Positions 50,589-59,243 of a stretch of 64,000 nucleotides of DNA are shown here, one piece after another (the stretch's first letter is position 1; the number at the start of each line of letters is the position of its first letter). Source of the DNA: Usitatibacter rugosus (GTDB lineage: Bacteria > Pseudomonadota > Gammaproteobacteria > Burkholderiales > Usitatibacteraceae); the NCBI RefSeq assembly GCF_013003965.1, contig NZ_CP053069.1, positions 2,635,419 through 2,699,418 on the forward strand, read 5' to 3'. The notes beneath the pieces were generated by a model that saw only the letters and a list, made by a program, of their open reading frames with translations, did not search any database and was not told where the DNA came from. Position numbers and translations under genes: made by a program.

Positions 50589-50628
50589 ACAAAAAAAGGG
50601 GCTCATCGCTGAGCCCCTTTCGTTTTTT
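50589..50628 (-). terminator. Intrinsic terminator between rplT and pheS
   Basis: On the minus strand an 8-bp stem GGGGCTCA / TGAGCCCC with loop GCGA is followed by TTTTTTTG. In E. coli a similar hairpin ends the pheM attenuator, but the 71-nt gap here has no room for a Phe-rich leader peptide. So it is probably a partial terminator that lowers pheST relative to ribosomal genes. Confidence 0.8.
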
Positions 50629-50637
50629 GTCGTCTGA

Positions 50638-50997
50638 CTAGGCGCCGAGGCTAGCTTTGGCCTGTTCGACGATCTTCGCAAACGCCGCCTTGTCCATCAC
50701 CGCGAGGTCCGCGAGGACCTTGCGATCGATCTCGATGGCGCCCTTCTTCATGCCCGCCATGAAGCGGCTGTAGGAGAGGCCTTCGATACGGCACGCGGCG
50801 TTGATGCGCGTGATCCACAGCGCGCGGAAGTCGCGCTTCTTGTTGCGGCGGTCCCGGTAGGCGTACTGGCCCGCCTTCATCACCGCCTGCTTGGCGATCT
50901 TGAAGACGTTGCCACGGCGGCCGCGGAACCCCTTCGCGGCGGCTAATACTTTCTTGTGCTTGGCTTTGGCGGTGACGCCACGTTTGACGCGAGGCAT
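50638..50997 (-). CDS. rplT: 50S ribosomal protein L20
   Basis: 119 residues, standard L20. The typical N-terminus [18 protein letters not shown] and the segment [17 protein letters not shown] are present. It is an early-assembly 23S rRNA-binding protein and in many bacteria represses its own operon by binding mRNA. It lies 11 bp after rpmI. Confidence 0.99.
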   Translation of the reverse strand: MPRVKRGVTAKAKHKKVLAAAKGFRGRRGNVFKIAKQAVMKAGQYAYRDRRNKKRDFRALWITRINAACRIEGLSYSRFMAGMKKGAIEIDRKVLADLAVMDKAAFAKIVEQAKASLGA

Positions 50998-51008
50998 GGC
51001 TTATCTCC

Positions 51009-51206
51009 TCAACCGTAAGGAAGCATGGCTTTCACGGAAGCGGCATTGGTCGCGTGGACCCCGGCCGTGCCGCGAAGCTGGCGCTTCGACTTGGTGGTTC
51101 GCTTGGTGAGGATGTGGCGTTTGCCGGCCAGCGTGCGCTTCACCGAGCCGCTGCCGCGGACCCGGAAGCGCTTGGCGGCGCCACTCTTGGTCTTCATCTT
51201 GGGCAT
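51009..51206 (-). CDS. rpmI: 50S ribosomal protein L35
   Basis: 65 residues, standard L35. The sequence [20 protein letters not shown] and the basic tail with [16 protein letters not shown] are typical. Start ATG 51206 is preceded by AAAAGGAGGG, a strong ribosome site. It is the second gene of infC-rpmI-rplT. Confidence 0.98.
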   Translation of the reverse strand: MPKMKTKSGAAKRFRVRGSGSVKRTLAGKRHILTKRTTKSKRQLRGTAGVHATNAASVKAMLPYG

Positions 51207-51316
51207 GGAATTGCCCTCCTTTTCGCTACGTTGGTGCAGCAGGTGGCGGAACCCTTCCGCGCTTTCGAACCTGAAGACACCTTGTTCAACCCCCGCCACG
51301 GGCGGGGCCCTGCAAG

Positions 51317-51835
51317 CTACTTTTTCTTCGGCCCGATGATCATGATCATCTGGCGGCCTTCGAGTCGCGGCCACTGCTCCACGACGCCAAATTCCTTCAA
51401 ATCGGCTTCGACGCGCTTGAGAAGGGCCATGCCCAGCTCCTGGTGCGCCATCTCGCGTCCGCGGAAGCGCAACGTGACCTTGGTCTTGTCTCCCTCGGTG
51501 AGGAAGCGGGTCAGGTTGCGGACCTTGATCTTGTAGTCGCCGTCGTCGGTGCCAGGGCGGAATTTCACTTCCTTCACCTGGATCTGCTTCTGCTTCAGCT
51601 TCGCCTCGTGCGCCTTCTTGCTCTCCCGGTACTTGAACTTGCCGTAGTCCATCAAACGGCAAACGGGGGGCTTGGCGGTGGGGGCGATCTCGACGAGATC
51701 GATCTCCTTCTCTTCCGCGAGCTTCATCGCTTCAGCCAGGGTGACGATGCCGAGGGGTTCGTTGTCGATGCCGACCAGACGAATCTCGGGCGCGTTGATC
51801 TCCCCGTTGATGCGTACCGATTTGTCTTGAGCTAT
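51317..51835 (-). CDS. infC: Translation initiation factor IF-3 (ATA start)
   Basis: 172 residues when begun at the ATA codon at 51835. It binds the 30S subunit, enforces start-codon choice and prevents early subunit joining. From the ATA the N-terminus reads (I)[23 protein letters not shown], which is the conserved IF-3 start; the first ATG (51727) would cut away the whole N-terminal domain. GAGGA lies about 9 nt upstream of the ATA. Non-canonical AUU/AUA/AUC starts are the known basis of IF-3 autocontrol. The C-domain ([24 protein letters not shown]) is normal. Confidence 0.95.
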   Translation of the reverse strand: MAQDKSVRINGEINAPEIRLVGIDNEPLGIVTLAEAMKLAEEKEIDLVEIAPTAKPPVCRLMDYGKFKYRESKKAHEAKLKQKQIQVKEVKFRPGTDDGDYKIKVRNLTRFLTEGDKTKVTLRFRGREMAHQELGMALLKRVEADLKEFGVVEQWPRLEGRQMIMIIGPKKK

Positions 51836-52040
51836 GGGTAAAAATCCTCAGTTAATCAATCACGTGCCGGACATTTCTGAAGTTACTTCGAGAAGTGTGC
51901 GGCGCCACGGAGAACCAGAAATTAAGGGCCTCGAGCCGGGCTCCAACTACGGCCCTTGCCGAGACCCTCCGGTTCCCGCTGCTTGGCGTCCTGTGCCGAG
52001 GCACGAACGCGTGAGCTGTTTGAACGCTATGTTCCCGAAT

Positions 52041-52068
52041 TTTATACGTTATTTGACCTGCGGGCAAA
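52041..52068 (-). promoter_or_regulatory. Candidate promoter of the infC operon
   Basis: In the 266-bp gap between thrS and infC, the minus strand has TTTGCC (52068-52063), a 16-nt spacer and TATAAA (52046-52041). This would give a leader of about 200 nt to infC, long enough for structural control. The rest of the gap shows no coding potential. Confidence 0.4.
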
Positions 52069-52101
52069 CAGGGCAGCGAGGGGCCCGCGAGCCCCGCGCC
52101 G

Positions 52102-54009
52102 CTACTGCCGGGCCGCCACTTCCGCCTTGATCCGCTCGACGAACTCCGCGATCGGAACGGGCGCCAGGTTCTCCCCCGCCCGGTTGCGCGCGGAGACCGT
52201 GCCGGCCTCCTTTTCCTTGTCGCCCAGGACGAGCTGGTACGGCACCTTCTGGACGCTGTGCTCGCGGATCTTGTAGTTGATCTTCTCGTTGCGCAGGTCC
52301 ACCTGGACGCGGATGCCATTCAGGCGAAGGACAGCCTCGACCTCCCTCACGAACGCTTCCGTGCGGTCCGTGACGTTCATCGCGACCACTTGGACCGGTG
52401 CCAGCCACACCGGCAGCGCCCCGCCGTAGTGCTCCAGCAGGATGCCGATGAAGCGCTCGAAGGAGCCCACGATCGCGCGGTGCAGCATCACCGGCACCTT
52501 GCGCGTGTTGTCCTCGGCCACGTACTCGGCCCCGAAGGCGCCCGGCATATTGAAGTCCACTTGCATCGTGCCCAGCTGCCACACGCGGCCGATCGCGTCC
52601 TTCAACGAGTACTCGATCTTCGGACCGTAGAACGCGCCCTCGCCCGGCGTCACCTCGAATTCGCAGCCGGACTGGCGCAGTGATTCCATCAGCGCCGCCT
52701 CGGCCTTGTCCCAGGACGCGTCGGAGCCCACGCGCTTCTCGGGCCGCGTGGCGATCTTGTAGATGATGTTCTCGAAGCCGAAGTCCTTGTAGACCTTCTG
52801 CAGCAATGACGTGTAGGCGAGGCATTCCGGGAGGATCTGCTCCTCCGTGCAGAAGATGTGGCCGTCGTCCTGCGTGAAGCCGCGCACGCGCATGATCCCG
52901 TGCAGCGCGCCCGAAGGCTCGTTGCGGTGGCACGCGCCGAACTCGCCATAGCGCAGCGGCAGCTCGCGGTACGAGCGCACGCCCTTGTTGAACACCTGCA
53001 CGTGGCCCGGGCAGTTCATCGGCTTCACGGCGAAGTCGTGCTTCTCCGACTCCGTCGTGAACATGTTGTCCTTGTAGTTCTCCCAGTGGCCGCTCTTCTC
53101 CCACAGCGAGCGCGAGAGGATCTGCGGGCAGCGGATCTCCTGGTACCCGTTGTCCTGGTAGACCCGGCGCATGTACTGCTCCACCTGCTGCCAGACCGCC
53201 CAGCCCTTCGGGTGCCAGAACACCATGCCCGGGGCCTCATCCTGCAGGTGGAAGAGGTCCAGCTGCGTGCCGAGGCGGCGATGGTCGCGCTTCTCCGCCT
53301 CCTCGAGCATGTGCAGGTAGGCCTCCTGGTCTTCCTTCTTGGCCCACGCCGTGCCGTAGATGCGCTGGAGCATCTCGTTGCGATGGTCGCCGCGCCAGTA
53401 CGCGCCGGCGACCTTCATCAGCTTGAAGACCTTGAGCTTGCCCGTCGAAGGCACGTGCGGCCCGCGGCAGAGGTCGATGAAATCGCCCTCGCGGTAGAGG
53501 CTGATGCCCTGCTCCGACGGGATGGACGCGATGATCTCGGCCTTGTACTTCTCGCCGATGCCCTTGAAGAACTCGACGGCGTCGTCGCGCTTCCACTCCT
53601 CGCGCGAGACCGGGATGTCCTTCTTCGCGATCTCGCCCATGCGCTTCTCGATGGCCGCCAGGTCCTCGGGCGTGAAGGGCCGCTTGTACGCGAAGTCGTA
53701 GTAGAAGCCGTTCTCGATCACGGGGCCGATCGTCACCTGCGCGTCGGGAAAGAGCTCCTTCACCGCGTAGGCGAGCAGGTGCGCCGTCGAGTGGCGGATG
53801 AGGTCCAGGCCATCGGCGTCCTTGTCCGTGACGATGGCGAGCTTCGCGTCGTGGTCGATGCGAAACGACGTGTCGACGAGCGTGCCGTCGACCTTGCCGC
53901 CGAGCGCCGCCTTGGCGAGGCCCGGGCCGATGGAAGAAGCGACCTCGGCCACCGAAACCGGATTGTCGAATTGCCGGACCGAACCGTCCGGGAGCGTGAT
54001 GGCAACCAT
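52102..54009 (-). CDS. thrS: Threonyl-tRNA synthetase
   Basis: 635 residues. It charges tRNA-Thr and edits mischarged serine. Domains in order are TGS (1-60; [20 protein letters not shown]), the editing domain with [17 protein letters not shown], the class II core, with a zinc cysteine near residue 333 in [12 protein letters not shown] and [22 protein letters not shown], and the anticodon domain ([11 protein letters not shown]). A terminator-like hairpin lies only about 20 nt upstream of the ATG, suggesting transcript-level control. Confidence 0.98.
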   Translation of the reverse strand: MVAITLPDGSVRQFDNPVSVAEVASSIGPGLAKAALGGKVDGTLVDTSFRIDHDAKLAIVTDKDADGLDLIRHSTAHLLAYAVKELFPDAQVTIGPVIENGFYYDFAYKRPFTPEDLAAIEKRMGEIAKKDIPVSREEWKRDDAVEFFKGIGEKYKAEIIASIPSEQGISLYREGDFIDLCRGPHVPSTGKLKVFKLMKVAGAYWRGDHRNEMLQRIYGTAWAKKEDQEAYLHMLEEAEKRDHRRLGTQLDLFHLQDEAPGMVFWHPKGWAVWQQVEQYMRRVYQDNGYQEIRCPQILSRSLWEKSGHWENYKDNMFTTESEKHDFAVKPMNCPGHVQVFNKGVRSYRELPLRYGEFGACHRNEPSGALHGIMRVRGFTQDDGHIFCTEEQILPECLAYTSLLQKVYKDFGFENIIYKIATRPEKRVGSDASWDKAEAALMESLRQSGCEFEVTPGEGAFYGPKIEYSLKDAIGRVWQLGTMQVDFNMPGAFGAEYVAEDNTRKVPVMLHRAIVGSFERFIGILLEHYGGALPVWLAPVQVVAMNVTDRTEAFVREVEAVLRLNGIRVQVDLRNEKINYKIREHSVQKVPYQLVLGDKEKEAGTVSARNRAGENLAPVPIAEFVERIKAEVAARQ

Positions 54010-54020
54010 GTTTGCATTCC

Positions 54021-54055
54021 TTAAAAGAAAAAAGCGCGGTCGAGCCGCGCTTTTT
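54021..54055 (-). terminator. Terminator-like hairpin immediately upstream of thrS
   Basis: On the minus strand GCGCGG / CCGCGC with loop CTCGA is extended by A-U pairs (AAAAA/TTTTT), followed by TTTTTTCTTTT. The U-run ends 11 nt before the thrS start. Another GCGCGG lies upstream (about 54072-54077), and TTTTCG-TCTA-CGAAAA could form a competing stem. This is the layout of an attenuator. Confidence 0.7.
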
Positions 54056-54082
54056 CGTAGACGAAAAGGGTCCGCGCCCGTC

Positions 54083-54127
54083 CTACCGGGTTTTCCTTTG
54101 CAGCGTAGTCGGCGGTCTCATAACCAT
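54083..54127 (-). CDS. Candidate leader peptide of thrS
   Basis: A 14-codon reading frame, [14 protein letters not shown], ends 73 nt upstream of the thrS ATG; a second ATG lies at codon 3. Three of its 14 residues are threonine, two of them adjacent. It precedes a terminator hairpin. The ribosome site is weak (AAAGGG). It may be chance; it is listed because position and Thr content fit attenuation. Confidence 0.3.
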   Translation of the reverse strand: MVMRPPTTLQRKTR

Positions 54128-54165
54128 GTCGGCCCTTTCAGCCCGTTCTGAGAGGTCATTTTACC

Positions 54166-55353
54166 TCAGTTGCCCGGGTCCTTCACGTTCTCGAACTTGT
54201 CGAACTCGACGTTCCAGGGCTTGCCGCCCACCATCTTCACTTCGCGCAGGTAGACGTTCTGCACCGCCTGGCGCGTCGCGGGGTCGATCGACATCGGGCC
54301 GCGCGGGCTTACCCACTTCAGGCCCTTCATCGCCTCGACGAGCTGCTCGCCCGTGGCACCGGGGCCCGCCTTCTTCACCGCCTCGTAGATGACGTGCATG
54401 CCGTCGTAGCCGCCCACCGAATGGAAGTTGGGCCGCATGCCGTTGTTGGCCTTCATCATCCCCTCGACATACGCCTTGTTCTCGGGCGACTCGTGCGCGG
54501 CCGAGTAGTGGAACGAGGTGACCACGCCCACCGCCGGGGCGCCCATGCTCTCCAGCAGGTCGTCGTCGGTGACATCGCCCGTGCCGATCATCCGGATGCC
54601 GGACTTCTTGAGGCCGCGGTCGTCGAACTGCTTCATCACGGAGAGCCCCTCGCCCGAGGGCACGAACACGAAGAGCGCCTCGGGCTTGGCGTCGCGCGCG
54701 CGCATCAGGAACGGCGCGTAGTCGGGGTTGCGCAGCGGGGTGCGGATCGCCTCGACGATCTCGCCGCCGTTCGCCTTGAAGACCGCGTGGAAGGCCTTCT
54801 CCGCGTCCAGCCCCGGGCCGTAGTCCGTGACCATCGTGACCACGCGCTTGATCTTGTTCTTCGCGGCCCACTCGGCGATCGGCCCGGTGACCTGGGGCAG
54901 CGTGAAACCGGTGCGGACGATGAAGGGCGAGCGGGTCGGGATCATCGCGGTGGCCGCGGCCATCACGATCATCGGCACCTTCGCCTCGGTCGCCACGGGC
55001 GCAGCAGCGAGCGCCAGCGGCGTAAGGCCGAAGCCCGCGAGCACCGTCACCTTGTCCTGGACGACCATCTCCTGTGCGATGCGCTTGGTCGTCTCCGGTG
55101 CCAGGCCCGTGTCGTCGCGAACGATGAGCTCGACCTTGCGGCCGGCCACCGTGTCGCCGTTCTTCGCGATGTAGAGGCGCACGGCGGCCTCGATCTGCTT
55201 TCCGGTGGAGGCGAACGGCCCCGTGAGCGGCAGGATCAAGCCAATCTTCAGCGGATCGGCGGCGTGCACGGCGAGCGGCAGCGCGCCCAGCAGGACCGTC
55301 GCGGCGAGGCGCGAGAGCCAGGTGCGGCGCGAGAGAGCGAGGGATGTCTTCAT
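54166..55353 (-). CDS. Branched-chain-amino-acid-type ABC substrate-binding protein (orphan)
   Basis: 395 residues with a signal peptide cleaved near AVHAADP. This is the LivK-like periplasmic binding fold (IGLILPLTGPFASTGKQIEAAVRLYI; GFGLTPLALAAAPVATEAKVPMI; GYDGMHVIYEAVKKAG). The ATG at 55353 has GGAGGAAA upstream. There are no permease or ATPase genes beside it. Its place at the end of the galD-ligJ-ligK-ligI run, 22 bp after ligI, suggests it binds an aromatic acid or pathway intermediate rather than an amino acid; this is inference. Confidence 0.88.
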   Translation of the reverse strand: MKTSLALSRRTWLSRLAATVLLGALPLAVHAADPLKIGLILPLTGPFASTGKQIEAAVRLYIAKNGDTVAGRKVELIVRDDTGLAPETTKRIAQEMVVQDKVTVLAGFGLTPLALAAAPVATEAKVPMIVMAAATAMIPTRSPFIVRTGFTLPQVTGPIAEWAAKNKIKRVVTMVTDYGPGLDAEKAFHAVFKANGGEIVEAIRTPLRNPDYAPFLMRARDAKPEALFVFVPSGEGLSVMKQFDDRGLKKSGIRMIGTGDVTDDDLLESMGAPAVGVVTSFHYSAAHESPENKAYVEGMMKANNGMRPNFHSVGGYDGMHVIYEAVKKAGPGATGEQLVEAMKGLKWVSPRGPMSIDPATRQAVQNVYLREVKMVGGKPWNVEFDKFENVKDPGN

Positions 55354-55375
55354 GGTTTCCTCCGGGTCGGGTGCT

Positions 55376-56320
55376 TCATCGTTGTTCTTCGGGCCAGTAC
55401 AGGCGCATCGGGTTCGCCACGAGCATCTTCCTCTGCAGCTCGGCCGTTGCCGCGATGTGCGGAATGATATCCACCAGCAAGCCGTCGTCGGGCATGGGGT
55501 CCTTCAGGTTCGGGTGCGGCCAGTCGGTGCCCCACAGCACGCGGTCGGGAAAGGTCTCGACGATCCTGCGCGCGAACGGGATGACGTCGCGATAGGCGTG
55601 GCGTTCACCGCCGCGCGCGGGCGGGCCGGAGACGCTGAGGCGTTCCGGGCAGCTTACCTTCGACCAGATGTTGCGATGCTCGCGCAGCATCGCCACGAAC
55701 GACTCGAATGCGGGTCCGTCCACCGGCTGCGTCACGTCCGGGCACGCCATGTGGTCCAGGACCACGATCGTCGGCAACGCGGCGAGGAAATCCCGATGCG
55801 TGGGAAGGTCCGCTGACTCGAGGTACACGACGACGTGCCAGCCGAGCGGCTCCACGCGCCGCGCGATCTCCAGCAGTGCGGCGGCCGGCGTGGAATCCGC
55901 GAGTCTCCGGACGAAGTTGAAGCGCACGCCACGAACCCCGGCCGCATGCAGCTCGCGCAACTCAGAGTCCGTCACGCCGGGCCGCACGGTCGCGACCCCG
56001 CGAGCCTTTCCGCCCGAATGACGAAGCGCATCGGCGAGCGCGCGGTTGTCGGCTCCGTGGCAGGTGGCCTGCACGATCACGTTGCGCTCGAAACCGAGGC
56101 GGTCTCGCAAGGCGAAGAGGTCGTCCTTCGACGCGTCGCACGGCGTGTACTTCCGCTCCGGAGCGTAGGGAAACGCCGCACCCGGGCCGAACACGTGGCA
56201 ATGCGCATCCACGGCGCCGCGAGGCAACGCGAAGCGCGGCCGCGAAGGCGCGGGATGGAACGGGAGCCATCCCGGCGTCACCTCGAAGGCGCGATCAATC
56301 GATGTACTTGAGGCCAGCAT
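55376..56320 (-). CDS. ligI: 2-pyrone-4,6-dicarboxylate lactonase
   Basis: 314 residues, amidohydrolase superfamily. Strong resemblance to Sphingobium LigI is seen throughout: [24 protein letters not shown] (metal-site HxH), [43 protein letters not shown] (catalytic Asp) and [11 protein letters not shown]. LigI opens pyrone dicarboxylate to 4-oxalomesaconate in the protocatechuate/syringate 4,5-cleavage route. The ATG at 56320 has GGGAGG upstream and overlaps ligK by 26 nt. No ligC dehydrogenase of the usual type is in the window, so the source of the pyrone is open. Confidence 0.92.
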   Translation of the reverse strand: MLASSTSIDRAFEVTPGWLPFHPAPSRPRFALPRGAVDAHCHVFGPGAAFPYAPERKYTPCDASKDDLFALRDRLGFERNVIVQATCHGADNRALADALRHSGGKARGVATVRPGVTDSELRELHAAGVRGVRFNFVRRLADSTPAAALLEIARRVEPLGWHVVVYLESADLPTHRDFLAALPTIVVLDHMACPDVTQPVDGPAFESFVAMLREHRNIWSKVSCPERLSVSGPPARGGERHAYRDVIPFARRIVETFPDRVLWGTDWPHPNLKDPMPDDGLLVDIIPHIAATAELQRKMLVANPMRLYWPEEQR

Positions 56321-56978
56321 TCGCCAGCGCCTCCCGCATCTTGTACATGTCGAGCCCGAGCTCGCCGGCGGCGAGGCGCTTGCGCTTGTCGCCCTCGTTC
56401 GCTTCGCGCGCCGCCGCGGCATCCGCCACCTGGGCCGCGAGGGCCGAGGGCACCACCACCACGCCATCGTCATCGGCCACGACGACATCGCCGGGATTCA
56501 CCGCGGCGCCGGCGCAGATCACGGGCACGTTCACCGATCCCAGCGTCGCCTTCACCGTGCCCTTCGCGCTGATCGCGCGCGAGAACACCGGGAACGGCAT
56601 CGCCGCGAGGTCCTTCACGTCGCGGACGCCGGCGTCGATGACCAGGCCGCGAGCGCCCCTCGCACGGAAGCTCGTCGCCAGCAGCTCGCCGAAATGGCCG
56701 TCCTCGTTGTCGGTCGTGCAGGCGGCGACGACGATGTCGCCCTCGCGGAGCTGCTCCGCGGCCACGTGCAGCATCCAGTTGTCGCCGGGCTGCAGCAGCA
56801 CGGTCACGGCCGGGCCGCACAACCGGGCGCCTGCGTACACAGGGCGCATGTACGTCTTCATGAGCCCCGCGCGGCCCATCGCCTCGTGCACGGTGGCCAC
56901 CCCGAAACCCGCGAGGCGCTCCACCGCGGCGCGATCGGCGCGCGCGATCGCGCGGCGAACGATGCCCAGGTTGTTCAT
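56295..56978 (-). CDS. ligK: 4-carboxy-4-hydroxy-2-oxoadipate aldolase (LigK/GalC type)
   Basis: 227 residues, the family length (HMG/CHA aldolase, RraA-like fold). It splits 4-carboxy-4-hydroxy-2-oxoadipate into pyruvate and oxaloacetate with a divalent metal. Characteristic sequence: [50 protein letters not shown] (the Gly-x-x-Arg-Asp active-site loop) and [13 protein letters not shown]. It lies between ligJ (2 bp gap) and ligI (26-nt overlap). Confidence 0.95.
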   Translation of the reverse strand: MNNLGIVRRAIARADRAAVERLAGFGVATVHEAMGRAGLMKTYMRPVYAGARLCGPAVTVLLQPGDNWMLHVAAEQLREGDIVVAACTTDNEDGHFGELLATSFRARGARGLVIDAGVRDVKDLAAMPFPVFSRAISAKGTVKATLGSVNVPVICAGAAVNPGDVVVADDDGVVVVPSALAAQVADAAAAREANEGDKRKRLAAGELGLDMYKMREALANAGLKYID

Positions 56979-56980
56979 GC

Positions 56981-58006
56981 TCAATGCCCTCTCCGGCGGA
57001 GCGCCGCGTCCAGCCGCGGATAGACGCGGCGCACGTTGCCCTCGTAGATCTGCTTGCGCTGCTGTGGCGTGAGCGCCGCGGCCTCGATGTAGCGCTTGGT
57101 GTCGTCGTACGCGAAGCCCGTCTCCGGGTCGATGCCGCGCACGGCACCGATCATCTCCGAAGCGAAGAGGACGTTCTCCACCGGGATCACCTTCGTGAGC
57201 AAATCGATGCCGGGCTGGTGGTAGACACACGTGTCGAAGAAGATGTTGTGCAGCAGGTGGTCGCGCAGCAGCGGCTTCTTCAGCATCTCGGCCAGCCCGC
57301 GGAACCGGCCCCAGTGATATGGCACGGCCCCACCCCCGTGGGGGATGACAAGCCGCAGCGTGGGGAAGTCCCTGAAGAGATCGCCCGACAGGCATTGCAT
57401 GAAGGCCGTGGTGTCGGCGTTGAGGTAATGCGCGCCGGTCGCGTGGAAGCAGGCGTTGCAGCTCGTGCTCACGTGGACCATCGCGGGAATGTCGTATTCG
57501 ACCAGCTTCTCGTAGATCGGATACCAATGACGGTCGGTCAGCGGCGGCGACGTCCAGTGCCCGCCCGAAGGATCCGGATTGAGGTTCACCCCGACGAAGC
57601 CGTACTCCTTCACGCACCGCTCCAGCTCGGGGATCCAGGTCGCCGGATCGACGCCCGGCGATTGCGGCAGCATCGCCGCGCCGATGAACTCATCGGGAAA
57701 CAGGCCGGCCACGCGGTGGCACAGCTCGTTGCAGATGGCCGCCCACGCAGAGCTGGTCTCGAAATCCCCGATGTGGTGCGCCATGAAGCTCGCGCGCGGC
57801 GAGAAGATCGTGAGGTCGATGCCCCGTTCCTTCATCTTCTTCAGCTGGTTCGAGGCGATGCTCTCGCGCAGCTCGTCGTCGCCGATCTTGAGCTCCGAGG
57901 CTTTCGGCGTCGCGGCGGGGTTGCCGAGGGCCGCGACCTGGCGGTTCCGCCACGCTTCGAGCGCCGGGGGCGCCGTGGTGTAGTGGCCGTGGCAATCGAT
58001 GATCAT
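56981..58006 (-). CDS. ligJ: 4-oxalomesaconate hydratase (LigJ, amidohydrolase superfamily)
   Basis: 341 residues, the same as known LigJ. It hydrates 4-oxalomesaconate (enol form) to 4-carboxy-4-hydroxy-2-oxoadipate. The metal-binding start is [30 protein letters not shown] and [19 protein letters not shown] are conserved. The ATG at 58006 overlaps the galD-like stop (ATGA). This is the zinc amidohydrolase type, not the unrelated GalB hydratase of Pseudomonas putida. Confidence 0.93.
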   Translation of the reverse strand: MIIDCHGHYTTAPPALEAWRNRQVAALGNPAATPKASELKIGDDELRESIASNQLKKMKERGIDLTIFSPRASFMAHHIGDFETSSAWAAICNELCHRVAGLFPDEFIGAAMLPQSPGVDPATWIPELERCVKEYGFVGVNLNPDPSGGHWTSPPLTDRHWYPIYEKLVEYDIPAMVHVSTSCNACFHATGAHYLNADTTAFMQCLSGDLFRDFPTLRLVIPHGGGAVPYHWGRFRGLAEMLKKPLLRDHLLHNIFFDTCVYHQPGIDLLTKVIPVENVLFASEMIGAVRGIDPETGFAYDDTKRYIEAAALTPQQRKQIYEGNVRRVYPRLDAALRRRGH

Positions 58007-59094
58007 GCAGCCCTTCCCTTCCACGTGGATGCCGGGATCATGACATCGCCGCGCATGATGAGGCGCGCCGTGCGCAGCAACGCGGCCCGCGTGACCGATT
58101 GCGGGTTGGCGGGATCCACCTCGAGCTCGACGCTGAATTCGCCGGTCGGATGCTCGACCGACACTTTCTTCACCAGGCCGGACGGCATCACGGCCACGCC
58201 GTCGCAGACCGAGCCTTCCAGCACGCACGCGGTCGCCACGGTGACCGCCGCGAGGACACCGATGGCGTCATGGCATACGTGGGGAATGAAGCTGCGCGTG
58301 CAAAGGCTGCCGCCCGAGCGCGGCGCGGCGATGAGCGTCATCTTGGGATAGTTCTTCGGCGTGACGTCGCCCAGGCCCATGGCGTGGCCGCACGCGACGC
58401 GCAGGCGCTCGAGACGGCCCTTGAGCTCCGTGTCGGCGTTGAGCCGCGCCACGTCTTCGTAGCCGGTGCGGCCGACCGATCCCGCGCGCAGCATCACGAG
58501 CGGCATGCCGTTGTCGATGCACGTGACCTCGATGCCGTCGATCACGTCGCGCACCCGGCCGGTGGGCAGCAGGCCTTCGCAGACCGACCCAGCGGTGTCG
58601 AGGAAGTTGATCGAGACCGGCGCGGCACTGCCGGGCACGCCATCGATGCGCGCATCGCCTTCGTACTCGACACGTCCGCCGTGGGTCTGCACGCGGATGT
58701 CGCACTGCATGTCGGTGTTGCGCGTGAGGACGCGGAACGTGCTGGTCTCGCCCTGCGCCTTCACGAGGCCGGTTTCGAGCGCGAACGGCACCACGGCGGC
58801 CAGCATGTTGCCGCAGTTGGGCGTGGTGTCGACGGTATCCAGCTCCGGCTGGAGCTGGGCGAAGAGGAAGTCGAGGTCCACGCCGGGCTTGCTGCCGGGC
58901 GAGACGATGCCGACCTTGCTCGTGAGCGGATGCGCTCCTCCCAGGCCGTCGATCTGGCGCTTGTCCGGCGAGCCCATGACGGCGAGCAGCACCGCGTCAC
59001 GCGCCGCAACGTCGGCCGGCAGGTCGCTCGCCGAGAAGAACGGGCCCCGTGAGGTGCCGCCCCGCATGAAGAGGCAGGGAATTGCGGTTTGAAT
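58003..59094 (-). CDS. galD: 4-oxalomesaconate tautomerase (GalD/PrpF family), probable ATT start
   Basis: 363 residues if begun at ATT 59094. It converts the keto to the enol form of 4-oxalomesaconate, the substrate of the hydratase. Family signatures are IPCLFMRGGTSRG, MGSPDKRQIDGLGG, TTPNCGNMLAAVVPFALE, EVTCIDNGMPLV and TRSFIPHVCHDAIGVLAAVTVATA. The first ATG (59067) is the internal Met of MRGGTS and has no ribosome site. The nine codons before it keep family sequence (IQTAIPCLF), and AGGAGG sits correctly before the ATT. So ATT is the likely start, or a mutated ATG. First gene of the galD-ligJ-ligK-ligI-SBP run. Confidence 0.88.
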   Translation of the reverse strand: MQTAIPCLFMRGGTSRGPFFSASDLPADVAARDAVLLAVMGSPDKRQIDGLGGAHPLTSKVGIVSPGSKPGVDLDFLFAQLQPELDTVDTTPNCGNMLAAVVPFALETGLVKAQGETSTFRVLTRNTDMQCDIRVQTHGGRVEYEGDARIDGVPGSAAPVSINFLDTAGSVCEGLLPTGRVRDVIDGIEVTCIDNGMPLVMLRAGSVGRTGYEDVARLNADTELKGRLERLRVACGHAMGLGDVTPKNYPKMTLIAAPRSGGSLCTRSFIPHVCHDAIGVLAAVTVATACVLEGSVCDGVAVMPSGLVKKVSVEHPTGEFSVELEVDPANPQSVTRAALLRTARLIMRGDVMIPASTWKGRAA

Positions 59095-59185
59095 GGAGCC
59101 CTCCTCCTGGCCGCTCCCGAGCGGCCGATGCCGAAGTTTGCCTTTGCCCGCCCCCTCATAGAATCCACTTGGAGCACTATCAGAT

Positions 59186-59200
59186 ATGCCTTTTCGGCAT
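59186..59200. promoter_or_regulatory. LysR-type operator in the divergent galD / regulator region
   Basis: ATGCC-TTTTC-GGCAT is a perfect inverted repeat with the T-N11-A spacing of LysR-family binding sites. It lies 44 bp upstream of the regulator start and 92 bp upstream of the galD-like start, a usual place for control of both genes. Confidence 0.6.
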
Positions 59201-59243
59201 GGCTCACCGAACCCGCCGGAGATACCATAGCGATGGAGATTCC

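Noticed and set aside
50567-50637. A pheM-like Phe-rich leader peptide before pheS
   Set aside because: No start codon followed by a run of Phe codons exists in the 71-nt gap.
58019-58228. N-terminal extension of ligJ
   Set aside because: The extended frame runs over the galD-like coding region; the conserved metal-binding start MIIDCHGH begins at the ATG at 58006, in an ATGA overlap.
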